A DNA stretch of 64,000 bases from assembly GCF_019565455.1 (NCBI RefSeq), contig NZ_CP067377.1, positions 1,426,001 to 1,490,000 of the forward strand, read 5' to 3'. The position numbers and the translations under genes are program-made. The stretch is from Flavobacterium oreochromis. Its GTDB lineage: Bacteria; Bacteroidota; Bacteroidia; Flavobacteriales; Flavobacteriaceae. Of the stretch, positions 17,158 through 27,259 are shown one piece after another (position 1 is the first letter of the stretch; each line of letters begins with the position of its first letter). The notes beneath the pieces are model-generated. The model worked only from the letters and a program-made list of their open reading frames with translations. It ran no database searches and was not told the DNA's origin.

Positions 17158-18393
17158 ATGTCAGAGTTATTATTAAAACCAGAAGAGCGATACGCAAAAG
17201 TCATCGAACAAAGAAGAAACGAAGACGGTAGCGAATTAGCTATATTAAACCTAGGGCCTACACACCCTGCTACACACGGTATCTTTCAAAATATCCTATT
17301 AATGGATGGAGAACGAATCCTTGATGGAGAAGGAACTGTAGGGTATATTCATCGTGCTTTCGAAAAAATCGCTGAAAACCGTCCGTTTTATCAAATAAAT
17401 GTATTAACAGATCGTATGAACTATTGTTCATCACCTATAAATAACATGGGATGGTGGATGACGGTAGAAAAAGCCTTAGGAATAGAAATCCCAAAACGTG
17501 TACAATATATGCGCGTTATTGTGATGGAATTAGCACGTATTGCAGATCATATTATTTGTAATTCAATCTTAGGTGTAGATACAGGTGCATTAACAGGTTT
17601 CTTTTACGTATTTGAATATCGTGAAAAAATTTACGAAATCTACGAGGAAATTTGTGGTGCTCGTTTAACAACCAATATGGGACGTATTGGAGGTTTTGAA
17701 AGAGAATGGTCTGACGAAACTTGGAAAAAAATAGATGCTTTCCTTGAAGAATTCCCTCCAGTATGGGCAGAATTTGAAAGTTTGTTATCTCGTAACCGTA
17801 TCTTTATGGATAGAACCATCAATGTAGGTCCTATTTCAGCAGAAAAAGCTATGAGTTACGGATTTACTGGTCCTAATTTACGTGCAGCTGGAATCGATTA
17901 TGATGTGCGTGTGGCACAACCATATTCTTCTTACGAAGATTTTCAATTTGATATACCTGTAGGTAAATCAGGTGATACTTACGATCGTTTTTGCGTTCGT
18001 AATGCCGAAGTTTGGGAAAGTATTAGTATCATTAAACAAGCTTTAGCAAAAATGCCTGAAGGTCCTTTCCACGCTGATGTTCCTGAATATTACCTGCCTC
18101 CAAAAGAAGATGTCTATTCGACTATGGAATCTCTAATTTGGCATTTCAAAATAGTAATGGGTGAGGTGCCTGTGCCATTAACAGAAGTGTACCATTCAGT
18201 AGAAGGAGGAAATGGTGAATTAGGTTTTTATTTAGTTACTGATGGAAGCCGTACACCGTATCGTTTACATTTTAGAAGACCTTGTTTTATATACTACCAA
18301 GCATATATTGAAATGGTTAAAGGGCAAAACTTATCCGATGCGATTGCTACCCTTTCAAGTTTAAATGTTATTGCTGGAGAATTAGACGCTTAA
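17158..18393 (+). CDS. nuoD: NADH-quinone oxidoreductase subunit D
   Basis: 411 residues, 49-kDa subunit related to the NiFe hydrogenase large subunit. LGPTHPATHG near the N-terminus supplies the loop at the quinone headgroup, and RGGNGE-like EGGNGELGFY and the C-terminal IATLSSLNVIAGELDA (ending ...GELD) are diagnostic. Forms the quinone pocket with NuoB. Confidence 0.97.
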   Translation: MSELLLKPEERYAKVIEQRRNEDGSELAILNLGPTHPATHGIFQNILLMDGERILDGEGTVGYIHRAFEKIAENRPFYQINVLTDRMNYCSSPINNMGWWMTVEKALGIEIPKRVQYMRVIVMELARIADHIICNSILGVDTGALTGFFYVFEYREKIYEIYEEICGARLTTNMGRIGGFEREWSDETWKKIDAFLEEFPPVWAEFESLLSRNRIFMDRTINVGPISAEKAMSYGFTGPNLRAAGIDYDVRVAQPYSSYEDFQFDIPVGKSGDTYDRFCVRNAEVWESISIIKQALAKMPEGPFHADVPEYYLPPKEDVYSTMESLIWHFKIVMGEVPVPLTEVYHSVEGGNGELGFYLVTDGSRTPYRLHFRRPCFIYYQAYIEMVKGQNLSDAIATLSSLNVIAGELDA

Positions 18394-18397
18394 TGCT

Positions 18398-18937
18398 ATG
18401 GAAAAACACGATTATACCCATTATAAACAAGAAATCAATATTACGCCTGAGTTAATGACTCGCATTAACGAATTAACCAGTCATTATCCAGAAGATAAGC
18501 GTAAATCAGCTTTAATACCAGTTTTACACGAAGTACAAGATGCTCATGATAATTGGTTAAGCTATGAATTACAAGATAAAGTAGCCGAAATTTTAGGAAT
18601 AAAACCTGTAGAAGTATATGAGGTAGTTTCTTTTTATACTATGTTTAATAGAAGACCTATAGGTAAATATATGTTTGAGTTTTGTCAAACGTCCTGTTGT
18701 GCTACTCGTGGTGTAGAAAACTTGATGGATTACACCTGCGAAAAATTAGGTGTAAAAATAGGTGAAACAACCCCTGATGGATTATTCGAAGTACGTGGTG
18801 TAGAATGTTTAGGAGCTTGTGGTTATGCACCTATGCTTCAGTTAGGAGATTTTTACCATGAAAACTTAACAAAAGATAAAATTGACCAACTTATAGACGA
18901 CTGTAAAGCTGGTAAAGTAACTTTATTGGATAAATAG
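18398..18937 (+). CDS. nuoE: NADH-quinone oxidoreductase subunit E
   Basis: 179 residues, thioredoxin-like 24-kDa subunit. The [2Fe-2S] cluster N1a ligands are seen in FCQTSCCATRG and VECLGACGYAP (two Cys pairs about 40 residues apart). Part of the NADH-input module with NuoF and NuoG. Four bases separate it from nuoD and nuoF. Confidence 0.96.
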   Translation: MEKHDYTHYKQEINITPELMTRINELTSHYPEDKRKSALIPVLHEVQDAHDNWLSYELQDKVAEILGIKPVEVYEVVSFYTMFNRRPIGKYMFEFCQTSCCATRGVENLMDYTCEKLGVKIGETTPDGLFEVRGVECLGACGYAPMLQLGDFYHENLTKDKIDQLIDDCKAGKVTLLDK

Positions 18938-18941
18938 TGCT

Positions 18942-20309
18942 ATGGGAAGAAAAATATTATTAGAAAAAATTAACATCCCAGGGATTAAAACCTATGAAGT
19001 ATATCGTCAAAATGGTGGTTATGCTTCAGTAGAAAAAGCCTTGAAATCAATGACACCAGATGAAGTTACGGAAGAAGTAAAAACTTCAGGTATTCGTGGT
19101 CGTGGTGGAGCAGGTTTCCCAGTGGGAATGAAATGGAGCTTTATTGATAAAAAATCGGGTAAGCCTCGTCACTTGGTATGTAATGCCGATGAGTCGGAAC
19201 CAGGAACTTTTAAAGACCGTTTCTTGATGGAGTATATTCCTCACTTGTTAATCGAGGGAATGATTACTTCGTCTTATGCTTTAGGATCTAATTTATCTTA
19301 TATCTATATCCGTGGTGAGTATATGTGGGTTTTCAAAATCCTTGAAAGAGCGATTAAGGAAGCTTATGCTGCGGGTTGGTTAGGAAAGAATATATTGGGA
19401 ACTGGATACGATTTAGATTTACACGTTCACTGTGGTGCAGGTGCTTACATTTGTGGTGAAGAAACTGCTTTAATCGAATCGCTTGAAGGGAAAAGAGGAA
19501 ATCCTCGTATCAAACCACCATTTCCTGCAATTTCAGGTTTGTGGGCAAATCCTACCGTAGTAAACAATGTTGAGTCTATTGCTGCTGTGCCTTGGATTGT
19601 GATGAACAAAGGGGAAGAATATGCAAAAATTGGTATTGGTCGTTCTACGGGTACTAAATTAATTTCAGCTTCTGGACATATTAAAAATCCTGGGGTTTAC
19701 GAAATTGAATTAGGTCTTTCAGTAGAAGAGTTTATGAATTCTGATGAGTACCTTGGTGGTATGATTGATGATCGTCCTTTGAAGGCTTTAGTACCTGGAG
19801 GTTCTTCGGTGCCTATTTTACCACAACATTTAATCTATAAAACAGCTAATGGTGACGATCGTTTAATGACGTACGAATCATTATCTGATGGTGGTTTTGC
19901 AACTGGTTCTATGTTAGGATCTGGTGGATTTATCGTTTATAATGACACTACTTGTATCGTTCGTAATACTTGGAATTTCTCACGTTTTTACCACCACGAA
20001 TCTTGCGGTCAATGTACACCTTGTCGAGAAGGAACAGGATGGTTAGAAAAAATCCTTTGGAGAATTGAAAACGGACAAGGACGTGAAGAAGATATCGAAT
20101 TGTTATGGAGCATTCAATCTAAAATCGAAGGAAACACTATCTGTCCATTAGGTGATGCTGCTTCTTGGCCAGTAGCTGCGGCTATTCGTCACTTTAGAGA
20201 AGAATTTGAATACCACGTTCGATTCCCAGAAAAAATTAAAAATAGAGAGCACTTTGTGAACGAACCTTTTGAAAAGGTAAGACATTTAGTAGCAAAGCAA
20301 ACAGTATAA
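18942..20309 (+). CDS. nuoF: NADH-quinone oxidoreductase subunit F
   Basis: 455 residues, NADH- and FMN-binding 51-kDa subunit. Glycine-rich GIRGRGGAGFPVGMKW binds NADH, CGAGAYICGEETALIESLEG binds FMN, and ESCGQCTPCREGTGW with NTICPLGDA ligates the N3 [4Fe-4S] cluster. Presence of NuoEFG means this complex I oxidises NADH rather than depending on another donor. It ends just before a GC-rich repeat element. Confidence 0.97.
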   Translation: MGRKILLEKINIPGIKTYEVYRQNGGYASVEKALKSMTPDEVTEEVKTSGIRGRGGAGFPVGMKWSFIDKKSGKPRHLVCNADESEPGTFKDRFLMEYIPHLLIEGMITSSYALGSNLSYIYIRGEYMWVFKILERAIKEAYAAGWLGKNILGTGYDLDLHVHCGAGAYICGEETALIESLEGKRGNPRIKPPFPAISGLWANPTVVNNVESIAAVPWIVMNKGEEYAKIGIGRSTGTKLISASGHIKNPGVYEIELGLSVEEFMNSDEYLGGMIDDRPLKALVPGGSSVPILPQHLIYKTANGDDRLMTYESLSDGGFATGSMLGSGGFIVYNDTTCIVRNTWNFSRFYHHESCGQCTPCREGTGWLEKILWRIENGQGREEDIELLWSIQSKIEGNTICPLGDAASWPVAAAIRHFREEFEYHVRFPEKIKNREHFVNEPFEKVRHLVAKQTV

Positions 20310-20310
20310 T

Positions 20311-20400
20311 AGCCCCTCCCATCCTCCCTTTTAGGGAGGTGAAGGAGACAAATAATATTAATTTTAATTTCCCGATTCCCCCTTTGGGGGTTAGGGGGCT
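20311..20400. repeat. GC-rich palindromic (REP-like) element between nuoF and nuoG
   Basis: Ninety bases of imperfect palindrome standing out from AT-rich surroundings. Left half: AGCCCCTCCC then CCTCCC-TTTTA-GGGAGG (20323-20339). Right half: CCCCC-TTT-GGGGG (20378-20390) then TTAGGGGGCT. The outer ends AGCCCC/GGGGCT are inverted. It resembles intergenic repeats I recall from flavobacterial genomes. It may stabilise or attenuate the nuo mRNA. Confidence 0.7.
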
Positions 20401-20406
20401 GAAAAT

Positions 20407-21435
20407 ATGAAAGTAACCATAGACGGACAAAGTATAGAAGTCGAACCAGGAACAACCATCCTGCAAGCGGCTCGTATGATAGGGGGCGAAAGCGTGCCAC
20501 CTGCCATGTGTTATTATTCGAAGTTAGAAAAAACAGGAGGGAAATGTCGTTGTTGTTTGGTTGAAGTAACCAAAGGTAGTGACGCAAATCCTACACCTAT
20601 GCCTAAGTTAGTAGCATCTTGTGTAACAGGAGTTATGGATGGTATGGAGGTGAATAGTAAAAATTCTACTCGTGTAGAGGAAGCTCGTAAATCGGTAACA
20701 GAATTTTTACTAATCAATCATCCACTAGATTGTCCAGTTTGTGACCAAGCAGGGGAGTGTGATTTGCAAAATTTAAGTTTCCAACACGGAAAATCCGAAA
20801 CGCGTTATATTGAAGAGAAACGTACGTTTGAACCTGAAAATATTGGACCATACATCCAGTTGCATATGAATCGTTGTATTTTATGTCAACGTTGTGTGGC
20901 TGTAGCTGACCAATTGACTAACAACCGTGTTCACGGAGTAATGGATAGAGGGGATCATGCAAATATTTCAACTTGTATTTCTAAAGCAATTGACAATGAA
21001 ATGTCTGGAAATATGATTGATGTTTGTCCAGTAGGTGCTTTAACTGATAAAACTTTCCGTTTCAAATCTCGTGTATGGTTTAGTAAACCGTATGATGCGC
21101 ATAGAGATTGCGATAAGTGTTGTGGAAAAACTACGGTTTGGATGTTTGGTAATGAAATCCAACGTGTAACAGGTCGTAAAGATGAGTTTCACGAAGTAGA
21201 AGAGTTCATCTGTAACACGTGTCGTTTTGATAAGAAAGATGTTAAGGATTGGACGATTGAAGGGCCACGTAAATTCGAAAAATTCTCGGTAATCAACCGT
21301 AATAAATATACACTAAACGCACCAAAAGTAGAAATCAAAACAGAAGATCAGATTTTGTTTGGACGTGAGCAAGACCGTAAAAAAATTAGTATGAGCAATG
21401 TTCCTTTAGAGAACAAAGATAATTCAAATCAATAA
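20407..21435 (+). CDS. nuoG: NADH-quinone oxidoreductase subunit G, short form
   Basis: 342 residues. N-terminal ferredoxin fold with [2Fe-2S] ligands in CYYSKLEKTGGKCRCCLVE, the N4-type His/Cys set in HPLDCPVCDQAGECDLQ, and a [4Fe-4S] pair in RCILCQRCV and VCPVGALTDK. The protein ends after the region with CCGKTTVW/CNTCRFDKKD; the large molybdopterin-oxidoreductase-like domain of E. coli NuoG (about 900 residues) is absent. I recall this short form as usual in Bacteroidota. The start follows the repeat element by 6 bases. Confidence 0.93.
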   Translation: MKVTIDGQSIEVEPGTTILQAARMIGGESVPPAMCYYSKLEKTGGKCRCCLVEVTKGSDANPTPMPKLVASCVTGVMDGMEVNSKNSTRVEEARKSVTEFLLINHPLDCPVCDQAGECDLQNLSFQHGKSETRYIEEKRTFEPENIGPYIQLHMNRCILCQRCVAVADQLTNNRVHGVMDRGDHANISTCISKAIDNEMSGNMIDVCPVGALTDKTFRFKSRVWFSKPYDAHRDCDKCCGKTTVWMFGNEIQRVTGRKDEFHEVEEFICNTCRFDKKDVKDWTIEGPRKFEKFSVINRNKYTLNAPKVEIKTEDQILFGREQDRKKISMSNVPLENKDNSNQ

Positions 21436-21438
21436 GGG

Positions 21439-22476
21439 ATGGAACAAGCATTAATTATAGAAAAAGGAATTATCATTGTTGCTGTTTTTGCCATTACCAT
21501 GTTGGCAGCTATGTACACTACCTTAGCAGAACGTAAAATTGCAGCCTGGTTACAAGATCGTATTGGTCCAAACCGCGCGGGTAAAGGTGGTATTCTTCAA
21601 CCGCTAGCAGATGGCTTGAAATTATTCGCTAAAGAAGAATTTATGCCTGATACGCCTAATAAATTTTTATTCATTTTAGGTCCTGCTATCTCAATGAGTA
21701 TGGCATTAATTACTAGCGCTGTTTTACCTTGGGGAGACACTTTAGAAATTTTTGGAAGAAAAGTAGTTTTACAAGCCGCTGAATTAGATGTATCTATTTT
21801 ATACGTCTTTGCTGTTCTATCCATAAGTGTTTATGGTATTATGATTGGTGGATGGGCATCAAATAATAAATATTCATTAATGTCAGCATTACGTGCTTCT
21901 TCTCAAATGATTTCTTACGAGGTTGCTATGGGATTATCCATTATTGCTATTATTATGATGAATGGTAACTTAAGTTTAAAAGAGATTGTTACTCAGCAAC
22001 ACGGAATGAATTGGAACATTTTTTACCAACCATTAGGTTTTATTATTTTCTTAGTATGTTCATTTGCAGAAACTAATAGAACGCCTTTTGACTTAGCAGA
22101 ATGTGAGGCAGAGCTAATAGGTGGTCACCATACTGAGTACTCTTCAATGAAAATGGGATTCTATTTATTTGGTGAATATGCAGCTATGTTTGTTTCATCT
22201 GCAGTAATTTCATTATTGTATTTTGGAGGTTATAATTATCCATTTATGGATATGGCAGCAGAGTCATTAGGACAAAATGCGGCTAATATAATTGGAGTTT
22301 TAGCTTTATTCACAAAAATATTATTCTTCATCTTCTTTTATATATGGGTGCGTTGGACAATACCACGTTTTCGTTATGATCAGTTGATGAATTTAGGTTG
22401 GAAAATGTTAATTCCGTTAGCTATTGCAAACGTTGTTATCACTGGAATTGTAATTGTTATAGCTGATAAATTTTAA
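21439..22476 (+). CDS. nuoH: NADH-quinone oxidoreductase subunit H
   Basis: 345 residues, about eight membrane helices. Conserved ERKIAAWLQDRIGPNRAGKGGILQPLADGLKLFAKE-type first loop (TLAERKIAAWLQDRIGPNRA) and the acidic loop AETNRTPFDLAECEAELIGG that lines the quinone channel. Couples quinone reduction to the membrane arm. Confidence 0.97.
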   Translation: MEQALIIEKGIIIVAVFAITMLAAMYTTLAERKIAAWLQDRIGPNRAGKGGILQPLADGLKLFAKEEFMPDTPNKFLFILGPAISMSMALITSAVLPWGDTLEIFGRKVVLQAAELDVSILYVFAVLSISVYGIMIGGWASNNKYSLMSALRASSQMISYEVAMGLSIIAIIMMNGNLSLKEIVTQQHGMNWNIFYQPLGFIIFLVCSFAETNRTPFDLAECEAELIGGHHTEYSSMKMGFYLFGEYAAMFVSSAVISLLYFGGYNYPFMDMAAESLGQNAANIIGVLALFTKILFFIFFYIWVRWTIPRFRYDQLMNLGWKMLIPLAIANVVITGIVIVIADKF

Positions 22477-22482
22477 GAAGAA

Positions 22483-23018
22483 ATGTCTATAGAAAATATT
22501 TCATTATCAGGAAGAAAAAAGAAGTCTCTAACAAAAAGATGAACTTCTGGGAAAGCTTGTATCTGGTAGCGATTGTAAAAGGATTATTTACTACAATTCG
22601 TCACTTATTCAAAAGAAAAGTGACTATCAAGTATCCTGAACAAGTTCGTCCTTTTAGTCCCGTTTATCGCGGACAACACATGTTAAAACGTGACGAACAA
22701 GGTCGTGAAAACTGTACAGCTTGTGGTATGTGTGCGGTAGCTTGTCCAGCTGAAGCCATTACCATGACGGCGGCTGAACGTCAAAAAGGAGAAGAGCATT
22801 TGTACAGAGAAGAAAAATACGCATCGACTTATGAAATTAATATGTTGCGTTGTATTTTCTGTGGATTATGTGAAGAAGCTTGTCCTAAAGATGCTATTTA
22901 TTTAACAGAATCAAAAGTGATTGTTAAATCAGCATCAAACCGTGAAGATTTTATTTACGGTAAAGATAAATTAGTAATGCCTTTAGAAATGGCAATTAGA
23001 AACTCAAAAAACAACTAA
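22483..23018 (+). CDS. nuoI: NADH-quinone oxidoreductase subunit I (one frameshift near the start)
   Basis: Two [4Fe-4S] clusters (N6a/b): CTACGMCAVACPAEAI and CIFCGLCEEACPKDAI. An in-frame ATG at 22539 gives 159 residues, but the true start is probably the ATG at 22483 (MSIENISLSGRKK). Adding one A to the 6-A run 22515-22520 links it, through EVSNKKMNFWESLYL, to the rest for 178 residues, matching the N-terminus I recall for flavobacterial NuoI. Span 536 = 3n+2. If the shorter start is used, the lesion has no effect on the Fe-S core. Confidence 0.9.
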
Positions 23019-23019
23019 A

Positions 23020-23529
23020 ATGTCGATACTTACTATATTCTATATTTTAGCAGCTATAACACTGGCTACTGGTTTTATGACGGTAATCAGTAAAAACCCA
23101 ATCCATAGTGCCATTTATTTGGTTTTATGTTTCTTTAGTATTGGTGGGCATTATTTATTATTCAATGCACAATTCTTGGCTTTGGTACATATTATAGTAT
23201 ATGCTGGAGCAATCATGGTCCTCATCTTATTTACTATTATGTTGATGAATTTAAATAAAGAAAATGAACCTAATCAGAATATGCTTTCTCAAATATCCGC
23301 TACCTTGGCTTTTGGATTATTAGCATTCGTAATGTTGGCTACCTTTATAAAAGCGATGCCTGCTATTCAGGCCTACAATACTGCTGGAGTTGATTTTCAA
23401 TCAATTAAAATTTTAGGAAAAGTATTATTAAATGAATACATGGTACCATTTGAATTTGCTTCTGTATTATTACTAGTTGCAATGATTGGAGCTGTATTAT
23501 TGTCTAAAAAAGAAAAAGCCTTAGAATAA
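23020..23529 (+). CDS. nuoJ: NADH-quinone oxidoreductase subunit J
   Basis: 169 residues, five membrane helices; [22 protein letters not shown] and [20 protein letters not shown] are typical of NuoJ, the latter containing the pi-bulge helix. Spacing to nuoI and nuoK is 1 base each. Confidence 0.95.
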   Translation: MSILTIFYILAAITLATGFMTVISKNPIHSAIYLVLCFFSIGGHYLLFNAQFLALVHIIVYAGAIMVLILFTIMLMNLNKENEPNQNMLSQISATLAFGLLAFVMLATFIKAMPAIQAYNTAGVDFQSIKILGKVLLNEYMVPFEFASVLLLVAMIGAVLLSKKEKALE

Positions 23530-23530
23530 G

Positions 23531-23851
23531 ATGCAAAATATTTTAGAACAAATAGGAATTGAAAATTACATTTACTTAGCAGTTTTACTGTTTTGTATTG
23601 GAGCTTTTGGGGTATTATACCGTCGTAATGCGATCATTATGTTTATGTCGGTAGAAATTATGTTGAATGCGGTTAACTTACTATTGGTTGCTTTTTCGAC
23701 TTATCATCAAGATGCGCAAGGACAAGTATTCGTATTTTTCTCAATGGCAGTAGCGGCCGCCGAAGTAGCCGTGGGTCTAGCTATCTTAGTTTCGATCTTT
23801 AGAAACACAGGTTCGATTGATATTGATAATTTAAAGAATTTAAAAGGATAA
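23531..23851 (+). CDS. nuoK: NADH-quinone oxidoreductase subunit K
   Basis: 106 residues, three membrane helices. Two buried Glu residues of the proton path are visible in [17 protein letters not shown] and [18 protein letters not shown]. Full length. Confidence 0.96.
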   Translation: MQNILEQIGIENYIYLAVLLFCIGAFGVLYRRNAIIMFMSVEIMLNAVNLLLVAFSTYHQDAQGQVFVFFSMAVAAAEVAVGLAILVSIFRNTGSIDIDNLKNLKG

Positions 23852-23857
23852 ATACTA

Positions 23858-25741
23858 ATGGAAAAAAATTTAGCTTTAGTATTAGTATTAGCACCACTTT
23901 TTGGTTTTTTAGCCAATATTTTCTTTGGTAAAAAAGCCGGAAAAGGTTTCATAGGATTATTAGGAACACTTTCTATACTAATCTCATTTTTTGCAACTAC
24001 TTATTTCTTTACCTTAATCCAAAGTACTGGAAAAGGAATTCAAATCGACTTATTTGATTGGATTCAATTAGAGAAATTCAATGTAAAAATGTCGTTCTTA
24101 TTAGATCAATTGTCTGTTTTATGGTTATTATTCGTAACAGGAATTGGTACATTGATTCACATGTATTCAGCTAGCTATATGCACGACGATGAAAACACGC
24201 ATAAGTTTTTTGCTTACTTAAACTTGTTCGTATTCTTTATGATTACGTTAGTAATGGGTAGCAACTTATTGATTTTATTCATCGGTTGGGAAGGAGTAGG
24301 TTTATGCTCTTACCTATTAATCGGATTCTGGTACAAAAACCAAGAGTACAATGATGCAGCTAAAAAAGCCTTCATCATGAACCGTGTTGGTGATTTAGGA
24401 TTATTAATAGGAATCTTCATTTTAGCCTATGTATTTGGAAGTTTAGAATATTCTGAAATTGCACATGGTATTTTTGAAAAAGGGTTGGCTGTTAAAAACG
24501 CTGGATTACTTTCAGTTGCAGCTTTGTGTTTATTCATTGGAGCTACGGGTAAATCGGCTCAAGTTCCTTTATATACTTGGTTACCTGATGCGATGGCAGG
24601 ACCAACACCTGTATCGGCATTAATCCACGCGGCTACAATGGTTACGGCAGGTATTTTTATGGTAACGCGTTTGAACTTTGTGTTTGATTTAGCTCCAGCT
24701 GTACAACAAATCATTGCGATTATAGGAGCAGCTACTGCGGTACTTGCAGCAGCTATTGGATTAGTACAAAATGATATCAAAAAAGTATTAGCTTATTCAA
24801 CTGTTTCGCAATTAGGGTTAATGTTCCTTGCGTTAGGCTTAGGCGCTTATGAAGTTGCGGTTTTCCACGTAATCACGCACGCTTTCTTTAAAGCTTGTTT
24901 GTTCTTAGGTTCAGGATCGGTAATTCACGCTTTACATGGCGAACAAGATATGCGCAATATGGGTGGTTTAAGAAAAGTAATGCCTATTACGTATATGACC
25001 ATGTTGATTTCTACTTTAGCGATTTCGGGGATTTTCCCTTTTGCAGGTTTCTGGTCAAAAGATGAAATTTTAATGACTGCTTTCCACGGTAGCAAAGCAT
25101 TATGGATAGTAGGTTCTGTGGCTTCTATTATGACTGCTTTCTATATGTTTAGATTGATGTATTTAACATTCTTTGGAGAATTTAGAGGTACAGATGAACA
25201 AAAGAAACATTTGCATGAAAGTCCTTTATTAATTACGATTCCATTAATGATTTTAGCTGCTTTAGCTGTAGTGGGTGGTGCCATTAATTTGCCAGGTAGT
25301 ACTTGGTTAACACATTATTTAGCGCCTTTATTCCACAAAGCACATGAAGTACATCATTTAGATGGAACAGCTTATATGTTGATGGCTATTGCAACTGTAG
25401 GGGCTTTAGTAGGTGTTTATTTAGCCTATTCAAAATATATTGTCAAAAAACAAGTTCCTGTTGAAGACGAACAAATGGAAGGTCTTGCTAAGGTAGCTTA
25501 TAACAAATTTTATGTAGATGAAATTTATGAAGCCATTATTGTAAAGCCTATCTATCAATTGTCTCATTTCTTTAGAAAATATACTGAAGTTTTAATTTCA
25601 GAAAGCTTATTTGGTTTAGGAAAAGTAGCACAAGCACTTGCAAACCAAGGTAAATTAGTTCAGAATGGAAATATAGGAGTGTATTTATTAGCCTTTGTAA
25701 TAGGACTATCTTCTATTTTAGTATATATATTTTTAGTTTAA
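23858..25741 (+). CDS. nuoL: NADH-quinone oxidoreductase subunit L
   Basis: 627 residues, Mrp-antiporter-like proton-pumping subunit with about 16 helices and the long lateral helix near the C-terminus. GWEGVGLCSYLLIGFW holds the key Glu, and TWLPDAMAGPTPVSALIHAATMV and the HAFFKACLFLGSGSVIH stretch are hallmark motifs. Confidence 0.97.
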   Translation: MEKNLALVLVLAPLFGFLANIFFGKKAGKGFIGLLGTLSILISFFATTYFFTLIQSTGKGIQIDLFDWIQLEKFNVKMSFLLDQLSVLWLLFVTGIGTLIHMYSASYMHDDENTHKFFAYLNLFVFFMITLVMGSNLLILFIGWEGVGLCSYLLIGFWYKNQEYNDAAKKAFIMNRVGDLGLLIGIFILAYVFGSLEYSEIAHGIFEKGLAVKNAGLLSVAALCLFIGATGKSAQVPLYTWLPDAMAGPTPVSALIHAATMVTAGIFMVTRLNFVFDLAPAVQQIIAIIGAATAVLAAAIGLVQNDIKKVLAYSTVSQLGLMFLALGLGAYEVAVFHVITHAFFKACLFLGSGSVIHALHGEQDMRNMGGLRKVMPITYMTMLISTLAISGIFPFAGFWSKDEILMTAFHGSKALWIVGSVASIMTAFYMFRLMYLTFFGEFRGTDEQKKHLHESPLLITIPLMILAALAVVGGAINLPGSTWLTHYLAPLFHKAHEVHHLDGTAYMLMAIATVGALVGVYLAYSKYIVKKQVPVEDEQMEGLAKVAYNKFYVDEIYEAIIVKPIYQLSHFFRKYTEVLISESLFGLGKVAQALANQGKLVQNGNIGVYLLAFVIGLSSILVYIFLV

Positions 25742-25753
25742 TATTATAGTACA

Positions 25754-27189
25754 ATGAATATATCATTTTTACTTGTTTTATTATTATTTGGTGCTGTTGC
25801 TACGTATCTTTCGGGTAACAAGTGGGCCAAAATGGTTGCCCTAGGCTTTAGCTTAGCAGCTACTGTATTTTCATTTTATACTTTGAATTTACATAATACG
25901 GGTACAAATCCTAGTTTTATACAACAATGGATTAATTACCCAAATGTTTATATTGCTTTGAAAGTTGATGGCTTGTCTATGGCAATGGTATTGCTTTCTA
26001 CTATTTTAACCTCATTAATTGTTTATTCTTCTTTTGGTAATACATTCGAAAATAGTAAGGTTTTCTATGCTTTAGTAGTGTTTATGAACTTTGCCATGGT
26101 TGGTACTTTTTAAGTGTTGACGGATTAGTATATTACATTTTTTGGGAATTAGCGTTAATCCCTATTTACTTCATTGCTTTATTATGGGGTAATGGGGATG
26201 CAGAAGAGCGCAAAAGAGCTATTTTAAAATTCTTCATCTTTACCTTAGCAGGTTCATTATTCATGTTAGCGGCTTTCTTGTATCTATTCCAAAAAGCAGG
26301 TTCGTTACTATTAATGGACTTATATGCTATTCAATTAACAGAAACGGAACAATTGTGGGTATTTTTAGGATTCTTTTTAGCTTATGCTATAAAAATTCCA
26401 ATTTTCCCTTTCCACACTTGGCAGGCAAATACCTATCAAAAAGCACCAGCGGTTGGTACCATGTTATTATCTGGTATTATGCTTAAAATGGGATTATACA
26501 GTGTGATCCGTTGGCAATTGCCATTAACAACATTGGCCGCTAAAAACTATATGAATATACTTTTAGTAATGAGCATCATTGGTGTAGTTTACGGATCAAT
26601 TGTAGCTTTAAAACAACGTAATTTGAAAAAGTTATTGGCGTATTCGTCATTAGCTCACGTAGGTTTAATTGCTGCATCAACTTATACACTATCATTAGAT
26701 GGTTTAAGAGGAGCTGTATTACAAATGATTGCTCACGGGTTTGTAGTAGTTGGTTTGTTCTTCGCTGCTGAAGTAATTGAAAGACGTTTCCAATCGCAAG
26801 AAATTGCAGATATGGGAGGTATTCGAATACAAGATTCTAAATTTGCTTCGATGTTTATGATTGTGATGCTAGCTTCGGTTGCTCTGCCATCAACCTTCAA
26901 TTTTATTGGTGAGTTTACGGCATTATATAGCTTGTACAATGTAAATATTTGGTTTGCTGTAATTGCAGGGACAACTATTATTTTAGGGGCTTTTTATATG
27001 TTAAAAATGTTCCAAAATGTAATGTTGGGTGAAACAAATGCCAAATCATTTGCAAATGTTACCGTTCAAGAAGGAATTGTTTTTGTAATTATAATTGCCT
27101 TCTTGTTGTTCTTTGGTTTGTATCCTAAACCAATCAATGATTTGATTACACCAGCTTTACAAGAAATTGTAACGAAAATTAATAGCTAA
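25754..27189 (+). CDS. nuoM: NADH-quinone oxidoreductase subunit M (one frameshift)
   Basis: Proton-pumping subunit homologous to NuoL and NuoN. The frame closes after NFAMVGTF. Adding one T to the 5-T run 26107-26111 gives LSVDGLVYYIFWELALIPIY, which contains the conserved Glu of the pumping helix, and joins the rest of the protein (478 residues). Later motifs: KIPIFPFHTWQANTYQKAP and LKQRNLKKLLAYSSLAHVGL. Complex I cannot pump normally without this subunit and all neighbours are intact, so a sequencing error is the likeliest cause. Confidence 0.94.
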
Positions 27190-27259
27190 GAATTTAAAGT
27201 AAATTTTAGAGACAGATTGAAAAATCTGAAATCTGAAATCTAAAATATAAAATATACAA

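Noticed and set aside
20189..20587. 132-residue minus-strand ORF across the nuoF-nuoG junction
   Set aside because: Runs antisense through nuoF, the GC-rich repeat and nuoG; no start context and no known family.
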